This document shows positions 1 through 8,430 of a stretch of DNA of 64,000 nucleotides, in pieces. The number at the start of each line of letters is the position of its first letter. Position 1 is the stretch's first letter. Position numbers and translations under genes: made by a program. The DNA is from Sediminicola sp963974715 (GTDB lineage: Bacteria; Bacteroidota; Bacteroidia; Flavobacteriales; Flavobacteriaceae): contig CAXBDK010000001.1 in assembly GCA_963974715.1 (NCBI GenBank), positions 248,001 through 312,000 on the forward strand. The letters are read 5' to 3'. The notes beneath the pieces were generated by a model. That model saw only the letters and a list, made by a program, of their open reading frames with translations. It searched no databases and was not told the origin of the DNA.

Positions 1-445
1 ATTTGTCGTTTGACTTTTTTGTGGTGGATGAACGGGATGGGTTTCCTGCAAGTTGTTCGGAGTGCGGACCTAGCTGTCCACCATTTTCATTGTCGCTATT
101 TACGACATCCCTGCCTGGATCGGTGGATTCGTCCGGGGTATTGGTATAGGCGTCACCGGAGTTTTTTAAAGGATTCTTCCCAACTTCCTGATGTTGGGGT
201 TCCGTATTTTCCGTGTCGGTAACTTGGTTGGGGTTTATTTCCGCATCGCCAAAAGGATCGGCGATCAAAAGGATGACCGCCAACAGGGCGGCCACGCCTG
301 CGGCAGACCACCATATTGGTATGGCACGCCGCTTGTTTTCGTTCCTGTCCAAAGAAGCTTCAAGTGACTTCCACACCCGTTCGCTGGGAAGTTCTTGGAA
401 CTCTTTAAAATTTTCCTGGAACAATTGGTCCAAATTCTTTTTCAT
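1..445 (-). CDS. Partial single-pass membrane protein downstream of an ECF sigma factor (possible sigma regulator)
   Basis: The frame opens with ATG at 445 (MKKNLDQLFQENFKEF) and stays open for 148 codons to the window edge, so the C-terminus is missing. The first 40 residues are charged and would lie in the cytoplasm. One membrane segment covers about residues 43-62 (IPIWWSAAGVAALLAVILL). The rest is a low-complexity, Asn/Thr/Asp/Pro-rich stretch that would lie in the periplasm. It follows the ECF sigma gene on the same strand after a 151-base gap. In Flavobacteriia, proteins with this N-terminus often sit behind such a sigma gene. A role in holding or sensing for the sigma factor is inference. 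I see no zinc-binding anti-sigma motif and no FecR domain. Confidence 0.65.
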   Translation of the reverse strand, partial: MKKNLDQLFQENFKEFQELPSERVWKSLEASLDRNENKRRAIPIWWSAAGVAALLAVILLIADPFGDAEINPNQVTDTENTEPQHQEVGKNPLKNSGDAYTNTPDESTDPGRDVVNSDNENGGQLGPHSEQLAGNPSRSSTTKKSNDK

Positions 446-596
446 CGCTGCTACTATGTTATCTTAAACCCACTAGGTGGGACATATAATGCTCCGAAAT
501 GCCTTGCAGGGCTTGCGTCGAAAGGGTGCTTTTCACCTATATTCCTCGCAAACGTGCTCCGAGCATGTTATTATTCTATTTCCTTTCAGTTCCACA

Positions 597-1127
597 TCAG
601 GCAATATTGATTATTTTTTTTTCGATCTTTTCCTTTAGGATCATCCGCGCCCTGGCCAAATTGGATTTGGAGGTTCCCGGAGAGGTGCCCAACATATCCG
701 CTATTTCCTTGTGGGTATACCCGTCCAGTACATATAGGTTGAACGTTAGACGGTATTTATTGGGCAGTTCCTGTATGTATTTCAATAAGGTGGGCAGATC
801 GATGTCCTCATATCCACTTTCAACATACTGCTCTTCTTCCACATTGTCCGAAATCACGTTCAGGTGCTCCTCCTTTCTGTATTTCTGGAGCACTGTGTTT
901 ACGGTAATCCTTTTTGCCCATCCTTCAAAGGAACCTTTGAACCCATACTGTTCCACCTTGTTGAAAATGGTCAAAAAACTGTCATGAAGGTTGTCCTCTG
1001 CCTCTGTTTTGTTGCGCGAGTATTTTAGGCATACCCCGAAGAGCATGCCGGAATATTGCCTGTACAGCTGCTCCTGTGCCTTCCTGTTACCTTTTTTACA
1101 GTTATGTATGAGCTCTTCTAAACTCAA
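597..1127 (-). CDS. RNA polymerase sigma factor, ECF (sigma-70 family)
   Basis: A 176-residue ECF sigma factor that would direct RNA polymerase to a specific promoter set. Region 2 spans about residues 10-85, with the core-binding and -10 recognition helices (DNLHDSFLTIFNKV, FEGWAKRITVN). Region 4 spans about 113-165 with a typical helix-turn-helix (GYTHKEIADMLGTSPGTSKS). No region 1.1 or 3 is present, as expected for the class. The start is TTG at 1127. The first internal Met is residue 28, inside conserved region 2, so a later start would break the domain. The next gene downstream is a membrane protein that may control it. Target genes cannot be read from this window. Confidence 0.9.
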   Translation of the reverse strand: MSLEELIHNCKKGNRKAQEQLYRQYSGMLFGVCLKYSRNKTEAEDNLHDSFLTIFNKVEQYGFKGSFEGWAKRITVNTVLQKYRKEEHLNVISDNVEEEQYVESGYEDIDLPTLLKYIQELPNKYRLTFNLYVLDGYTHKEIADMLGTSPGTSKSNLARARMILKEKIEKKIINIA

Positions 1128-1162
1128 AATGCCCGTCTGTATTATATTGGGTTAGGTTCTTT

Positions 1163-1591
1163 TTATTCTTCGGATGCAGGAAGTACGGGAACTTCCAGTT
1201 CCAAATATTCCTGTTCCCCATCTTCGTTCTCACCGGTCCAAAACCGGAAGAGGTAAGTGTCGGTATAAAGTACCACAAAGTTAAAGGTATTTTCCACCTC
1301 CTGTTCGGTCTCCATACAGTCCACATCATCCAGGGTAGTGCCAACTACCACCACATTTCGGGTAGTGGTATCGGTTTTGGAAACATCAAAACCTTCAAAA
1401 TAGGTGCAGTTGTCCGGTCTGATGTATTTGACCTTTATTTCATAGGTTTCGTTCAGTTCAAATGCTTCCGGAAGTTCTACGGAGGTCACGGGCAGGGAAA
1501 CATAGTAGAAATTGGTGTCATCATCCAGATCACAGGAACTCAAGGCCATTGCGGTTACAGCAAGCAAAAGCAAGTACAACGACTTTTTCAT
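1163..1591 (-). CDS. Small lipoprotein of unknown function
   Basis: A 142-residue protein with a lipoprotein signal peptide: MKKSLYLLLLAVTAMALSSC, lipidation at Cys20. The Asp/Glu-rich residues after Cys20 (DLDDD) resemble the export signal for surface lipoproteins in Bacteroidota, so it may be displayed on the outer membrane. The remainder is a beta-rich acidic domain of about 120 residues with two further cysteines (CTYF and DVDCME). I do not recognise the domain. It lies between recA and the sigma gene on the same strand, 36 bases upstream of the sigma start, so the two may be co-transcribed. Confidence 0.75.
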   Translation of the reverse strand: MKKSLYLLLLAVTAMALSSCDLDDDTNFYYVSLPVTSVELPEAFELNETYEIKVKYIRPDNCTYFEGFDVSKTDTTTRNVVVVGTTLDDVDCMETEQEVENTFNFVVLYTDTYLFRFWTGENEDGEQEYLELEVPVLPASEE

Positions 1592-1676
1592 AATTAGTTT
1601 TAGTTTTTAACCAAAGATGAAAAGAACGTTCAAAGGTTGCGTGGCGACCGCTAAAAAACAAGACTTGGGGATTTGC

Positions 1677-2684
1677 TTATTTTTTGACGGCTTTGATCGC
1701 TTCCGTAATCTTGCCCTCCAGTTCATCCATCAGCTCGGGGTTGTCGTTCAACAGGCTTTTCACCGCATCCCTTCCCTGTCCAAGTTTGGTATCCCCATAA
1801 CTGAACCAAGACCCACTTTTTTTGATGATCTCGTATTCCACTCCTAGATCCACAATTTCCCCGACCTTGGAAATGCCTTCCCCGTACATGATGTCGAACT
1901 CGGTAGTCCTAAAGGGAGGTGCGACCTTGTTTTTGACCACTTTCACACGGGTCTTGTTTCCCTGTACATCCCCATCGGTATCCTTTATCTGTGTGGACCT
2001 TCTGATGTCCAAACGGACCGAGGCATAGAATTTAAGGGCATTTCCCCCAGTGGTCGTTTCCGGATTTCCGAACATCACCCCAATTTTGTCCCGCAATTGG
2101 TTGATGAATATGACCGTACAATTGGTTTTGCTGATGGAAGCGGTGAGCTTTCTAAGGGCTTGCGACATCAACCTGGCATGAAGTCCCATTTTGGAATCCC
2201 CCATTTCCCCTTCGATCTCACTTTTTGGCGTAAGCGCCGCCACCGAATCCACTACTACGATATCGATCGCACCGGAACGGATCAGGTTGTCCGCTATTTC
2301 AAGGGCCTGTTCCCCGTGATCTGGCTGTGAAATGATCAAGTTGTCTATATCAACCCCCAATTTTTGGGCGTAAAAACGATCGAACGCATGTTCGGCGTCG
2401 ATAAAGGCGGCAATGCCCCCATTCTTTTGGGCTTCGGCCATCGCATGCAACGTTAGGGTAGTCTTACCCGAAGATTCCGGACCATATATTTCGATCACCC
2501 TCCCCCTTGGGTAACCGCCTACACCAAGGGCAATGTCCAGACCCAAAGATCCGGATGGGATCACTTCCACATCCATGGCCACACTGTCCCCCATTTTCAT
2601 TACCGCTCCCTTACCATAGGTTTTGTCAAGTTTGTCCAAGGTAAGTTTTAGGGCCTTTAATTTTGCTTCTTTATCAGTGCTCAT
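1677..2684 (-). CDS. recA: Recombinase RecA
   Basis: Homologous recombination and SOS co-protease ATPase of 335 residues, close to the usual RecA length. Visible motifs are Walker A (GPESSGKTT, about residues 68-76), the catalytic Glu region (AFIDAEHAFD), Walker B (IDIVVVDSVAAL) and loop L2 (GGNALKFYASVR). The frame is open for 40 more codons upstream. I chose the ATG at 2684 because MSTDKEAKLKALKLTLDKLDK matches the family N-terminus and the promoter at 2705-2735 lies inside the extension. It is divergent from trhO. No lexA lies nearby. Confidence 0.98.
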   Translation of the reverse strand: MSTDKEAKLKALKLTLDKLDKTYGKGAVMKMGDSVAMDVEVIPSGSLGLDIALGVGGYPRGRVIEIYGPESSGKTTLTLHAMAEAQKNGGIAAFIDAEHAFDRFYAQKLGVDIDNLIISQPDHGEQALEIADNLIRSGAIDIVVVDSVAALTPKSEIEGEMGDSKMGLHARLMSQALRKLTASISKTNCTVIFINQLRDKIGVMFGNPETTTGGNALKFYASVRLDIRRSTQIKDTDGDVQGNKTRVKVVKNKVAPPFRTTEFDIMYGEGISKVGEIVDLGVEYEIIKKSGSWFSYGDTKLGQGRDAVKSLLNDNPELMDELEGKITEAIKAVKK

Positions 2685-2704
2685 CAGAATATATATTAGG
2701 AACG

Positions 2705-2735
2705 CTAAATTACCATTTCTTTTTGCATATCGCAA
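2705..2735 (-). promoter_or_regulatory. recA promoter (Bacteroidota type)
   Basis: On the minus strand a -33 TTG (2735-2733) is followed by exactly 20 bases and then TAATTTAG (2712-2705), one mismatch from the TAnnTTTG -7 box. The recA ATG lies 20 bases further on. The same geometry is seen at the divergent trhO promoter and at sdhC. Confidence 0.55.
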
Positions 2736-2834
2736 TGACAGTTGATCGCTTTTTGGAAATGTGCCTTCCCGAACGGTTTCCTTTAAAAAAATCGGCCCTG
2801 CCAATAGGGCGTATCGAATGGAGGGAAAGTTTTT

Positions 2835-2865
2835 TTGTCCGAAAACAGGGGAATGGTTACTTTTG
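2835..2865 (+). promoter_or_regulatory. trhO promoter (Bacteroidota type)
   Basis: TTG at 2835-2837, a 20-base spacer, then TACTTTTG at 2858-2865, a full match to TAnnTTTG. The trhO ATG is at 2950, giving a leader of roughly 75 bases. Confidence 0.6.
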
Positions 2866-2949
2866 CGCCTAAATATTCTTTAACCTGAACCGGTCCGGCC
2901 CTTCTTATTAAAAAAGCGGTCGGCGAGGCTCCTTAATTATTGGTATAGC

Positions 2950-3981
2950 ATGCAACTGTACAATACGTTAAGCGCAAAGGAAAGGGAGAAACTTATTGAG
3001 GAGGCCGGCAAGGACCGGCTTACCATCTCTTTCTATCAATATGCGCATATTGGAAATCCGAACATTTTTAGGAACCACCTTTTTATACATTGGGACCAAT
3101 TGGAGGTCTTGGGCAGGATCTATGTGGCAAAAGAGGGGATAAACGCCCAATTATCGGTTCCCGCCGAAAACTTTGATGCCTTTAAGGCCCATTTGGACAG
3201 TATTGCCTTCTTGGAAAATGTACGGTTGAACATCGCATTGGAACAGGACAACAAGTCGTTTTTAAAGCTCAAGGTAAAGGTGCGCAACCAAATAGTGGCC
3301 GATGGCCTGGAGGAGGGCACTTTTGACGTTACCGACAAGGGCATACACGTAGATGCCGAGAGGTTCAATGAGCTGTTGGAAGATCCCGATACCATTTTGG
3401 TGGATATGCGCAACCATTATGAGAGCGAGATCGGCCATTTTAAAAATGCCATTACGCCCGATGTGGATACCTTCAGGGATTCTTTGGACATTATTGAAAA
3501 GGACCTGCAGCCCTACAAGGAAAACAAAAAATTGCTCATGTACTGTACCGGGGGGATCCGTTGTGAAAAGGCCAGTGCCTATTACAAGCACAAGGGCTTC
3601 AAAAACGTATTTCAGTTGGAAGGGGGCATTATAGAATACACCAGACAGGTGGGCGACCGTCAGTTGGAGAACAAGTTTATGGGGAAAAATTTTGTTTTCG
3701 ACCATAGAAGGGGCGAGCGGGTCACAGATGACGTGATCGCCAATTGCCACCAGTGCGGAAAGCCTTGCGATACCCATGTTAACTGTGCCAACGAAGCTTG
3801 CCATTTGTTGTTCATCCAATGCCCGGAATGTGCAAAGGCAATGGACGATTGTTGTTCCGATGCATGTAAAGAGGTACATGCGCTGCCGTTTGAGGTCCAG
3901 AAAGAACTCCGAAGGGGAAAAGAAGTGAGCAACAAAATCTTTAAAAAGGGACGATCGGAGGTCCTGAAATTTAAAAGATAA
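2950..3981 (+). CDS. trhO: tRNA uridine(34) hydroxylase TrhO (rhodanese family)
   Basis: A 343-residue member of the YceA/TrhO family, which adds the oxygen used to make 5-hydroxyuridine at the wobble base of certain tRNAs. An N-terminal acylphosphatase-like domain (about residues 25-115, with YVAKEGINAQLSV) is followed by a rhodanese domain (about 140-235). The loop CTGGIRCEK begins at Cys199, the expected catalytic cysteine. The C-terminal 80 residues carry a run of CxxC pairs (CHQCGKPC, CANEACH, CPECAK) typical of the longer family members and likely to bind metal. It has its own promoter and is divergent from recA. Confidence 0.92.
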   Translation: MQLYNTLSAKEREKLIEEAGKDRLTISFYQYAHIGNPNIFRNHLFIHWDQLEVLGRIYVAKEGINAQLSVPAENFDAFKAHLDSIAFLENVRLNIALEQDNKSFLKLKVKVRNQIVADGLEEGTFDVTDKGIHVDAERFNELLEDPDTILVDMRNHYESEIGHFKNAITPDVDTFRDSLDIIEKDLQPYKENKKLLMYCTGGIRCEKASAYYKHKGFKNVFQLEGGIIEYTRQVGDRQLENKFMGKNFVFDHRRGERVTDDVIANCHQCGKPCDTHVNCANEACHLLFIQCPECAKAMDDCCSDACKEVHALPFEVQKELRRGKEVSNKIFKKGRSEVLKFKR

Positions 3982-4118
3982 AGGCCCCAAAAGAGTATTT
4001 GCGCCCATGATTATGTACCTTCCAATACTTTAAACGGGCACTACTGCGTTTTAGAAGGGCACACAGGTGGTGCAATTGTGATATGGCATTTCGCTTCTGC
4101 CACATTTTGTACTATCTT

Positions 4119-4126
4119 TACGTTTG
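4119..4126 (+). promoter_or_regulatory. -7 box of the ricT-gldH-PBP transcript
   Basis: TACGTTTG at 4119-4126 matches TAnnTTTG. At the -33 position there is CTG (4097-4099, spacer 19) in place of TTG. The ricT ATG is at 4191. Confidence 0.45.
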
Positions 4127-4149
4127 AGTAAATTTTTTTATGAACCTTT

Positions 4150-4176
4150 TTTGGCAATGAGGATTTCTTTGCCAAA
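4150..4176 (+). other. Hairpin in the ricT leader
   Basis: TTTGGCAA (4150-4157) and TTGCCAAA (4169-4176) form a perfect 8-bp stem with an 11-base loop. It lies between the putative -7 box and the ricT ATG at 4191, ending 14 bases before the start codon. It has no T-tract, so it is not a terminator. An effect on translation start or RNA stability is possible. Confidence 0.4.
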
Positions 4177-4190
4177 CCAATATATTTTAT

Positions 4191-5441
4191 ATGGGTTGTA
4201 GCAGTTGTTCAACTGGTAAGGACGGTCAACCGCGGGGGTGCAAGAACAATGGGACTTGCGGAAGCGATGGATGTAACAAATTGACCGTTTTTGACTGGCT
4301 TTCAAATATGTCACTTCCAAATGGGGAAAAACCGTTTGATGGGGTGGAAGTTCGTTTTAAGAACAGTAGGAAGGAATTTTTTAGAAATTCCGAAAATTTA
4401 TCGTTGGCCATCGGGGATGTTGTGGCCACCCAAGCAAAATCCGGCCACGATATTGGCATGGTTACCCTTACCGGGGAACTGGTAAAGGTGCAGATGAAAA
4501 AAAAGAAGGAGAGCTTTGACGATGCCGACCTTCCCCGATTGTACCGAAAGGCCTCCCAAAAGGATATCGATATCTGGCAAAAATGCCGCAACCGGGAAGA
4601 GGAAATTAAAAAAAGGGCACGGGAAATAGCCATTGCCCTCCAACTACAGATGAAAATTTCCGATGTGGAATTTCAGGGAGATGGCTCCAAGGCCACGTTT
4701 TACTATACTGCAGAGGATAGGATCGATTTTAGGCAATTGATCAAGGATATGGCCAAGGCCTTTTCCATCCGGATCGAGATGAGACAGATCGGCTATAGAC
4801 AAGAGGCCCAACGACTTGGTGGTATCGGCTCCTGCGGTAGGGAACTTTGCTGTTCCACTTGGCTTACCGATTTTAGGTCCGTAAGCACCGCGGCCGCACG
4901 TTATCAACAACTTTCGCTAAATCCCCAGAAACTGGCGGGACAATGTGGCAAGCTTAAATGCTGTCTCAATTATGAACTGGATGTGTACTTGGACGCCCTA
5001 AAGGATTTTCCCTCCCAAGAAACCAAGATTTCGACCGTTAAGGGACTTGCATTTTGCCAGAAAGTGGACATCTTCAAAAGTATGCTATGGTTCTCCTATC
5101 GGGACGAACCTTCCAATTGGCATGCCCTCACCAAAGATCAGGTAAATGAGATAATCGCCAAAAATGGCAATAGTGAAAAGATCGCTAGCCTGGAAGAATA
5201 TGCCGTGGACAACGACCAAGTGATCGTGGAAAAGGAAAAAGTCTTCGAAAATGTGGTGGGGCAGGACAGTCTTACCCGTTTTGACCGACCCAAACAGAAA
5301 AGAAAGCGCAACAAAAATCAGAACAAGCCACAAGGGACCGCCAAGAGCAAGCCGCAAGGACAGGGCCAAAGCCAAGGGCAGGGTAATTCGCAAAAGAACA
5401 GGAACAGGAACAACAGAAAAAGACCTGCCAAAAATGCTTAG
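4191..5441 (+). CDS. ricT: PSP1 domain protein, RicT-like
   Basis: A 416-residue cytoplasmic protein. An N-terminal Cys-rich head (MGCSSCSTGKDG, CKNNGTCGSDGC) precedes the PSP1 domain (about residues 45-290), whose cysteine signature is visible as GSCGRELCCSTWL and QCGKLKCCLNYE. In Bacillus the homologue RicT (YaaT) works with RicA and RicF in a complex that binds [4Fe-4S] clusters and affects RNA processing. The function in Flavobacteriia is not settled. The last 60 residues are a Lys/Asn/Gln/Gly-rich tail that looks disordered and may bind RNA. It is translationally coupled to gldH, an arrangement common in this family. No RicA or RicF lies nearby. Confidence 0.88.
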   Translation: MGCSSCSTGKDGQPRGCKNNGTCGSDGCNKLTVFDWLSNMSLPNGEKPFDGVEVRFKNSRKEFFRNSENLSLAIGDVVATQAKSGHDIGMVTLTGELVKVQMKKKKESFDDADLPRLYRKASQKDIDIWQKCRNREEEIKKRAREIAIALQLQMKISDVEFQGDGSKATFYYTAEDRIDFRQLIKDMAKAFSIRIEMRQIGYRQEAQRLGGIGSCGRELCCSTWLTDFRSVSTAAARYQQLSLNPQKLAGQCGKLKCCLNYELDVYLDALKDFPSQETKISTVKGLAFCQKVDIFKSMLWFSYRDEPSNWHALTKDQVNEIIAKNGNSEKIASLEEYAVDNDQVIVEKEKVFENVVGQDSLTRFDRPKQKRKRNKNQNKPQGTAKSKPQGQGQSQGQGNSQKNRNRNNRKRPAKNA

Positions 5442-5916
5442 GAAATTCCTTTCCATAGTACTTCCCTTATTTTTGGCTTCATGCGGGAACAATACCGTTC
5501 ATTCAGATTATATCGCTACCGAAAACGGCCAATGGGGCAAAGAGGATACCATCAAATTCACCTTTTCCGACCTGGATACGGTTTCCAAGAACAATATTTT
5601 CATCAATATCAGGAACGATGATACCTACCCCTATAGCAACCTTTTTTTGATTACGGAACTCAATTTTCCCACGGGCGAGACCATTAGGGACACCTTGGAA
5701 TACGAAATGGCCCTGCCCAATGGGGAGTGGCTTGGCAAGGGGAGCGGAAGCTTAAAGGAAAATAAATTGTGGTACAAGGAAAACGTCGTTTTCCCCACCA
5801 AGGGCGTATATACCCTCGAGATTCTGCATGCCATGAGAAAGAATGGAAAAGTGGAGGGCATTGGAGATTTAAAGGGAATTACGGATATTGGTTTTCAAAT
5901 AGAAAAAAGCAAGTAA
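5434..5916 (+). CDS. gldH: Gliding motility lipoprotein GldH
   Basis: A 160-residue lipoprotein with signal peptide MLRKFLSIVLPLFLASC and lipidation at Cys17. Its sequence and its place between ricT and a class A PBP fit GldH, which is needed for gliding and is tied to the type IX secretion machinery in Flavobacterium johnsoniae. The protein is beta-rich and has no enzyme motif. The ATG at 5434 overlaps the last 8 bases of ricT, and its stop overlaps the next ATG by one base (TAATG), so the three genes are tightly coupled. The frame is open further upstream, but only this start gives a signal peptide. Confidence 0.88.
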   Translation: MLRKFLSIVLPLFLASCGNNTVHSDYIATENGQWGKEDTIKFTFSDLDTVSKNNIFINIRNDDTYPYSNLFLITELNFPTGETIRDTLEYEMALPNGEWLGKGSGSLKENKLWYKENVVFPTKGVYTLEILHAMRKNGKVEGIGDLKGITDIGFQIEKSK

Positions 5917-8258
5917 TGGCAACGGCTGCAAAGAAAAAAAAGAACACAGGTTTTTTTAGGTATATCAAGTGGTTTTGGATTTTGTTCGCATCGGCAGTTG
6001 CCGCGGTGCTGCTCCTGTTCTTATTGGCATCCTGGGAGGTCTTCGGGGAAATGCCCACCTTTGAACATTTGGAAAATCCGCAGACCAACCTTGCTTCGGA
6101 AATAATCTCCTCCGACGGAAAGACACTTGGAAAATTTTATCTGGACGACAACCGCACCCCGGTAACGTACAACGACCTGCCACAGAATTTGGTGGATGCC
6201 CTGGTGGCCACAGAGGACGCCCGGTACTTTGACCATTCGGGAATAGATGCCCGTGGTACGCTTAGGGCCATCATCTTTTTGGGCACAAAAGGGGGTGCAA
6301 GTACCATTTCCCAGCAATTGTCCAAGTTACTGTTCACCGAAAGGGCCTCTTCCAATACCGTCGACAGGATCATACAAAAGATAAAGGAATGGGTGATCAC
6401 CGTTCGCTTGGAAAGACAGTATACCAAGGAAGAGATCATAATGATGTACCTTAATATTTACGATTTTAACTACAATGCCGATGGGATCAGGTCCGCCTCC
6501 CGTATCTATTTTGGGAAGGAGCCCAAAGATCTTAAAACGGAAGAATCTGCGGTGTTGGTGGGAATGTTAAAGAACTCTTCGCTCTATAATCCCATCAGAA
6601 GGGAGGAAATGGTACGGAACCGTAGGAATACCGTTCTGGGCCAGATGGCAAAATATGAATATATAACCGAAAAGGAAGCGGACTCGCTGCAGGGCCTAAA
6701 AATGGACATCAATTTTAGTCCGGAATCGCACCGGGAGGGCATTGCCACCTATTTCCGAATGTATTTACAGGGGTTCATGAATTCTTGGATCAAAAAGAAC
6801 CCGAAACCCGCCTTGGAAGGGGAAAGGGACGAATGGAACCTTTATCTGGACGGTCTCCGTATCTATACCACCATCGACTCCCGTATGCAGCAAAACGCCG
6901 AAGATGCGGTGCAGGAACATATGAAGAACCTACAGGCGGAGTTTTTTCATCAAAACACTCCGGACAGGAACAAGACCGCACCTTTTCTCGACATCACTCA
7001 AGAGGAGATAACTTCCATTATGGAACGGGCCATGAAAACTTCCGATCGCTGGCGGATAATGAAATCACAGGGGAAATCGGAAAAAGAGATACGGGAATCG
7101 TTCAAGAAACCTACCGAGATGACGGTCTTCGATTGGAAGAGCGATACCCAGGAAAAAGATACCATTTTAAGTCCCTTGGATTCCATACGATATTACAAAT
7201 TCTTTCTCAGAAGCGCCATGATGTCCATGGAGCCCCAAACGGGACATGTAAAGGCGTGGGTAGGTGGCCTCAATTACAAACATTTTCAGTATGACCACGT
7301 CTTCCAAGGGGCAAGACAGGTGGGTTCTACCTTTAAACCATTTGTATATGCCGCTGCCATTGATCAATTGCGGTTATCGCCCTGTGATTCCCTGCCCGAT
7401 AACAGGTACTGTATAGAGGCGCACAAACACGGTAACCAGGAGGCATGGTGCCCGGTCAATTCGGATGGGAAATATTCCAATGAGAGCATGACCCTTAAAC
7501 ATGCCCTTGCAAACTCGGTCAATACCATTACGGCCCAATTGATCGATAAGGTGGGGCCAAAGGCGGTGGTTTCCATAGTGAAGGACCTTGGCATTAATGC
7601 GAATATTCCGGAGGTTCCATCCATTGCCTTGGGTACCGCTGATCTGAACGTCTATGAAATGGTGGGTGCATATGGTACCTTCGCCAACCAAGGAGTTTAT
7701 GTAAAACCGGTAATGGTCACCCGGATCGAGGACAAAAACGGTACCGTCCTATATGAATATGTGCCGGAAACAAGGGATGTGCTTAGCAAGGATGTCGCTT
7801 ATGCCATGGTAAACCTTATGGAAGGGGTGACACAGGGAGGATCGGGAACCCGTCTAAGAAGTACCTATGCCAAGGACCAGACCGTGTATAAGGAAATTAT
7901 CACAGGGTATCCCTATGAGCTTACCAATCCCATTGCCGGAAAAACGGGAACCACACAGAACCAAAGTGACGGATGGTTTATGGGGATGGTCCCCAACTTG
8001 GTCACAGGGGTCTGGGTAGGGGGAGATGAAAGGTCCATCCATTTTAAGAGCATTACATATGGCCAAGGTGCCGCAATGGCGCTTCCAATTTGGGGACTTT
8101 ATATGAAAAAGAACTATGCCAACAAAGAGTTGGACGTTTCGAAAGGGGCTTTTGAGGTACCCGAAGACCTGAGCATAAACGTGGACTGCTCCAAGTCCAA
8201 TATCGCAAAAAATACCAAACCCAAACCAGAGGACGACCTTGACGATCTTGATTTCTGA
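5916..8258 (+). CDS. mrcA: Class A penicillin-binding protein (PBP1A type)
   Basis: A bifunctional peptidoglycan synthase of 780 residues. A short basic cytoplasmic tail (MATAAKKKKN) and one membrane anchor (about residues 15-40) come first. The glycosyltransferase 51 domain (about 80-250) has the catalytic Glu in ATEDARYFDH and the second motif STISQQLSK. The transpeptidase domain (about 430-700) has SxxK in GSTFKPF, SxN in NSVNT and KTG in KTGTT, so both activities look intact. The C-terminus is acidic and Lys-rich. The ATG at 5916 overlaps the gldH stop. Confidence 0.95.
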   Translation: MATAAKKKKNTGFFRYIKWFWILFASAVAAVLLLFLLASWEVFGEMPTFEHLENPQTNLASEIISSDGKTLGKFYLDDNRTPVTYNDLPQNLVDALVATEDARYFDHSGIDARGTLRAIIFLGTKGGASTISQQLSKLLFTERASSNTVDRIIQKIKEWVITVRLERQYTKEEIIMMYLNIYDFNYNADGIRSASRIYFGKEPKDLKTEESAVLVGMLKNSSLYNPIRREEMVRNRRNTVLGQMAKYEYITEKEADSLQGLKMDINFSPESHREGIATYFRMYLQGFMNSWIKKNPKPALEGERDEWNLYLDGLRIYTTIDSRMQQNAEDAVQEHMKNLQAEFFHQNTPDRNKTAPFLDITQEEITSIMERAMKTSDRWRIMKSQGKSEKEIRESFKKPTEMTVFDWKSDTQEKDTILSPLDSIRYYKFFLRSAMMSMEPQTGHVKAWVGGLNYKHFQYDHVFQGARQVGSTFKPFVYAAAIDQLRLSPCDSLPDNRYCIEAHKHGNQEAWCPVNSDGKYSNESMTLKHALANSVNTITAQLIDKVGPKAVVSIVKDLGINANIPEVPSIALGTADLNVYEMVGAYGTFANQGVYVKPVMVTRIEDKNGTVLYEYVPETRDVLSKDVAYAMVNLMEGVTQGGSGTRLRSTYAKDQTVYKEIITGYPYELTNPIAGKTGTTQNQSDGWFMGMVPNLVTGVWVGGDERSIHFKSITYGQGAAMALPIWGLYMKKNYANKELDVSKGAFEVPEDLSINVDCSKSNIAKNTKPKPEDDLDDLDF

Positions 8259-8430
8259 TAGATGATCTCTTTCTTTTCTTCAACAACCTCGGGGCAAGAC
8301 TGCTGGGGGCATATGGGGAAAACTAACATAACCAGCCAGAGGCGGGCGGTCACAACGGAGCATTTAAATCTCGATTATCGAGTAAATTGTGGACTAACTT
8401 GGGAATTATTTTCCTTCAAAAAAGTATAGA

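Noticed and set aside
2685..2804. 40-codon N-terminal extension of RecA
   Set aside because: It is in frame but contains the likely recA promoter and does not match RecA proteins.
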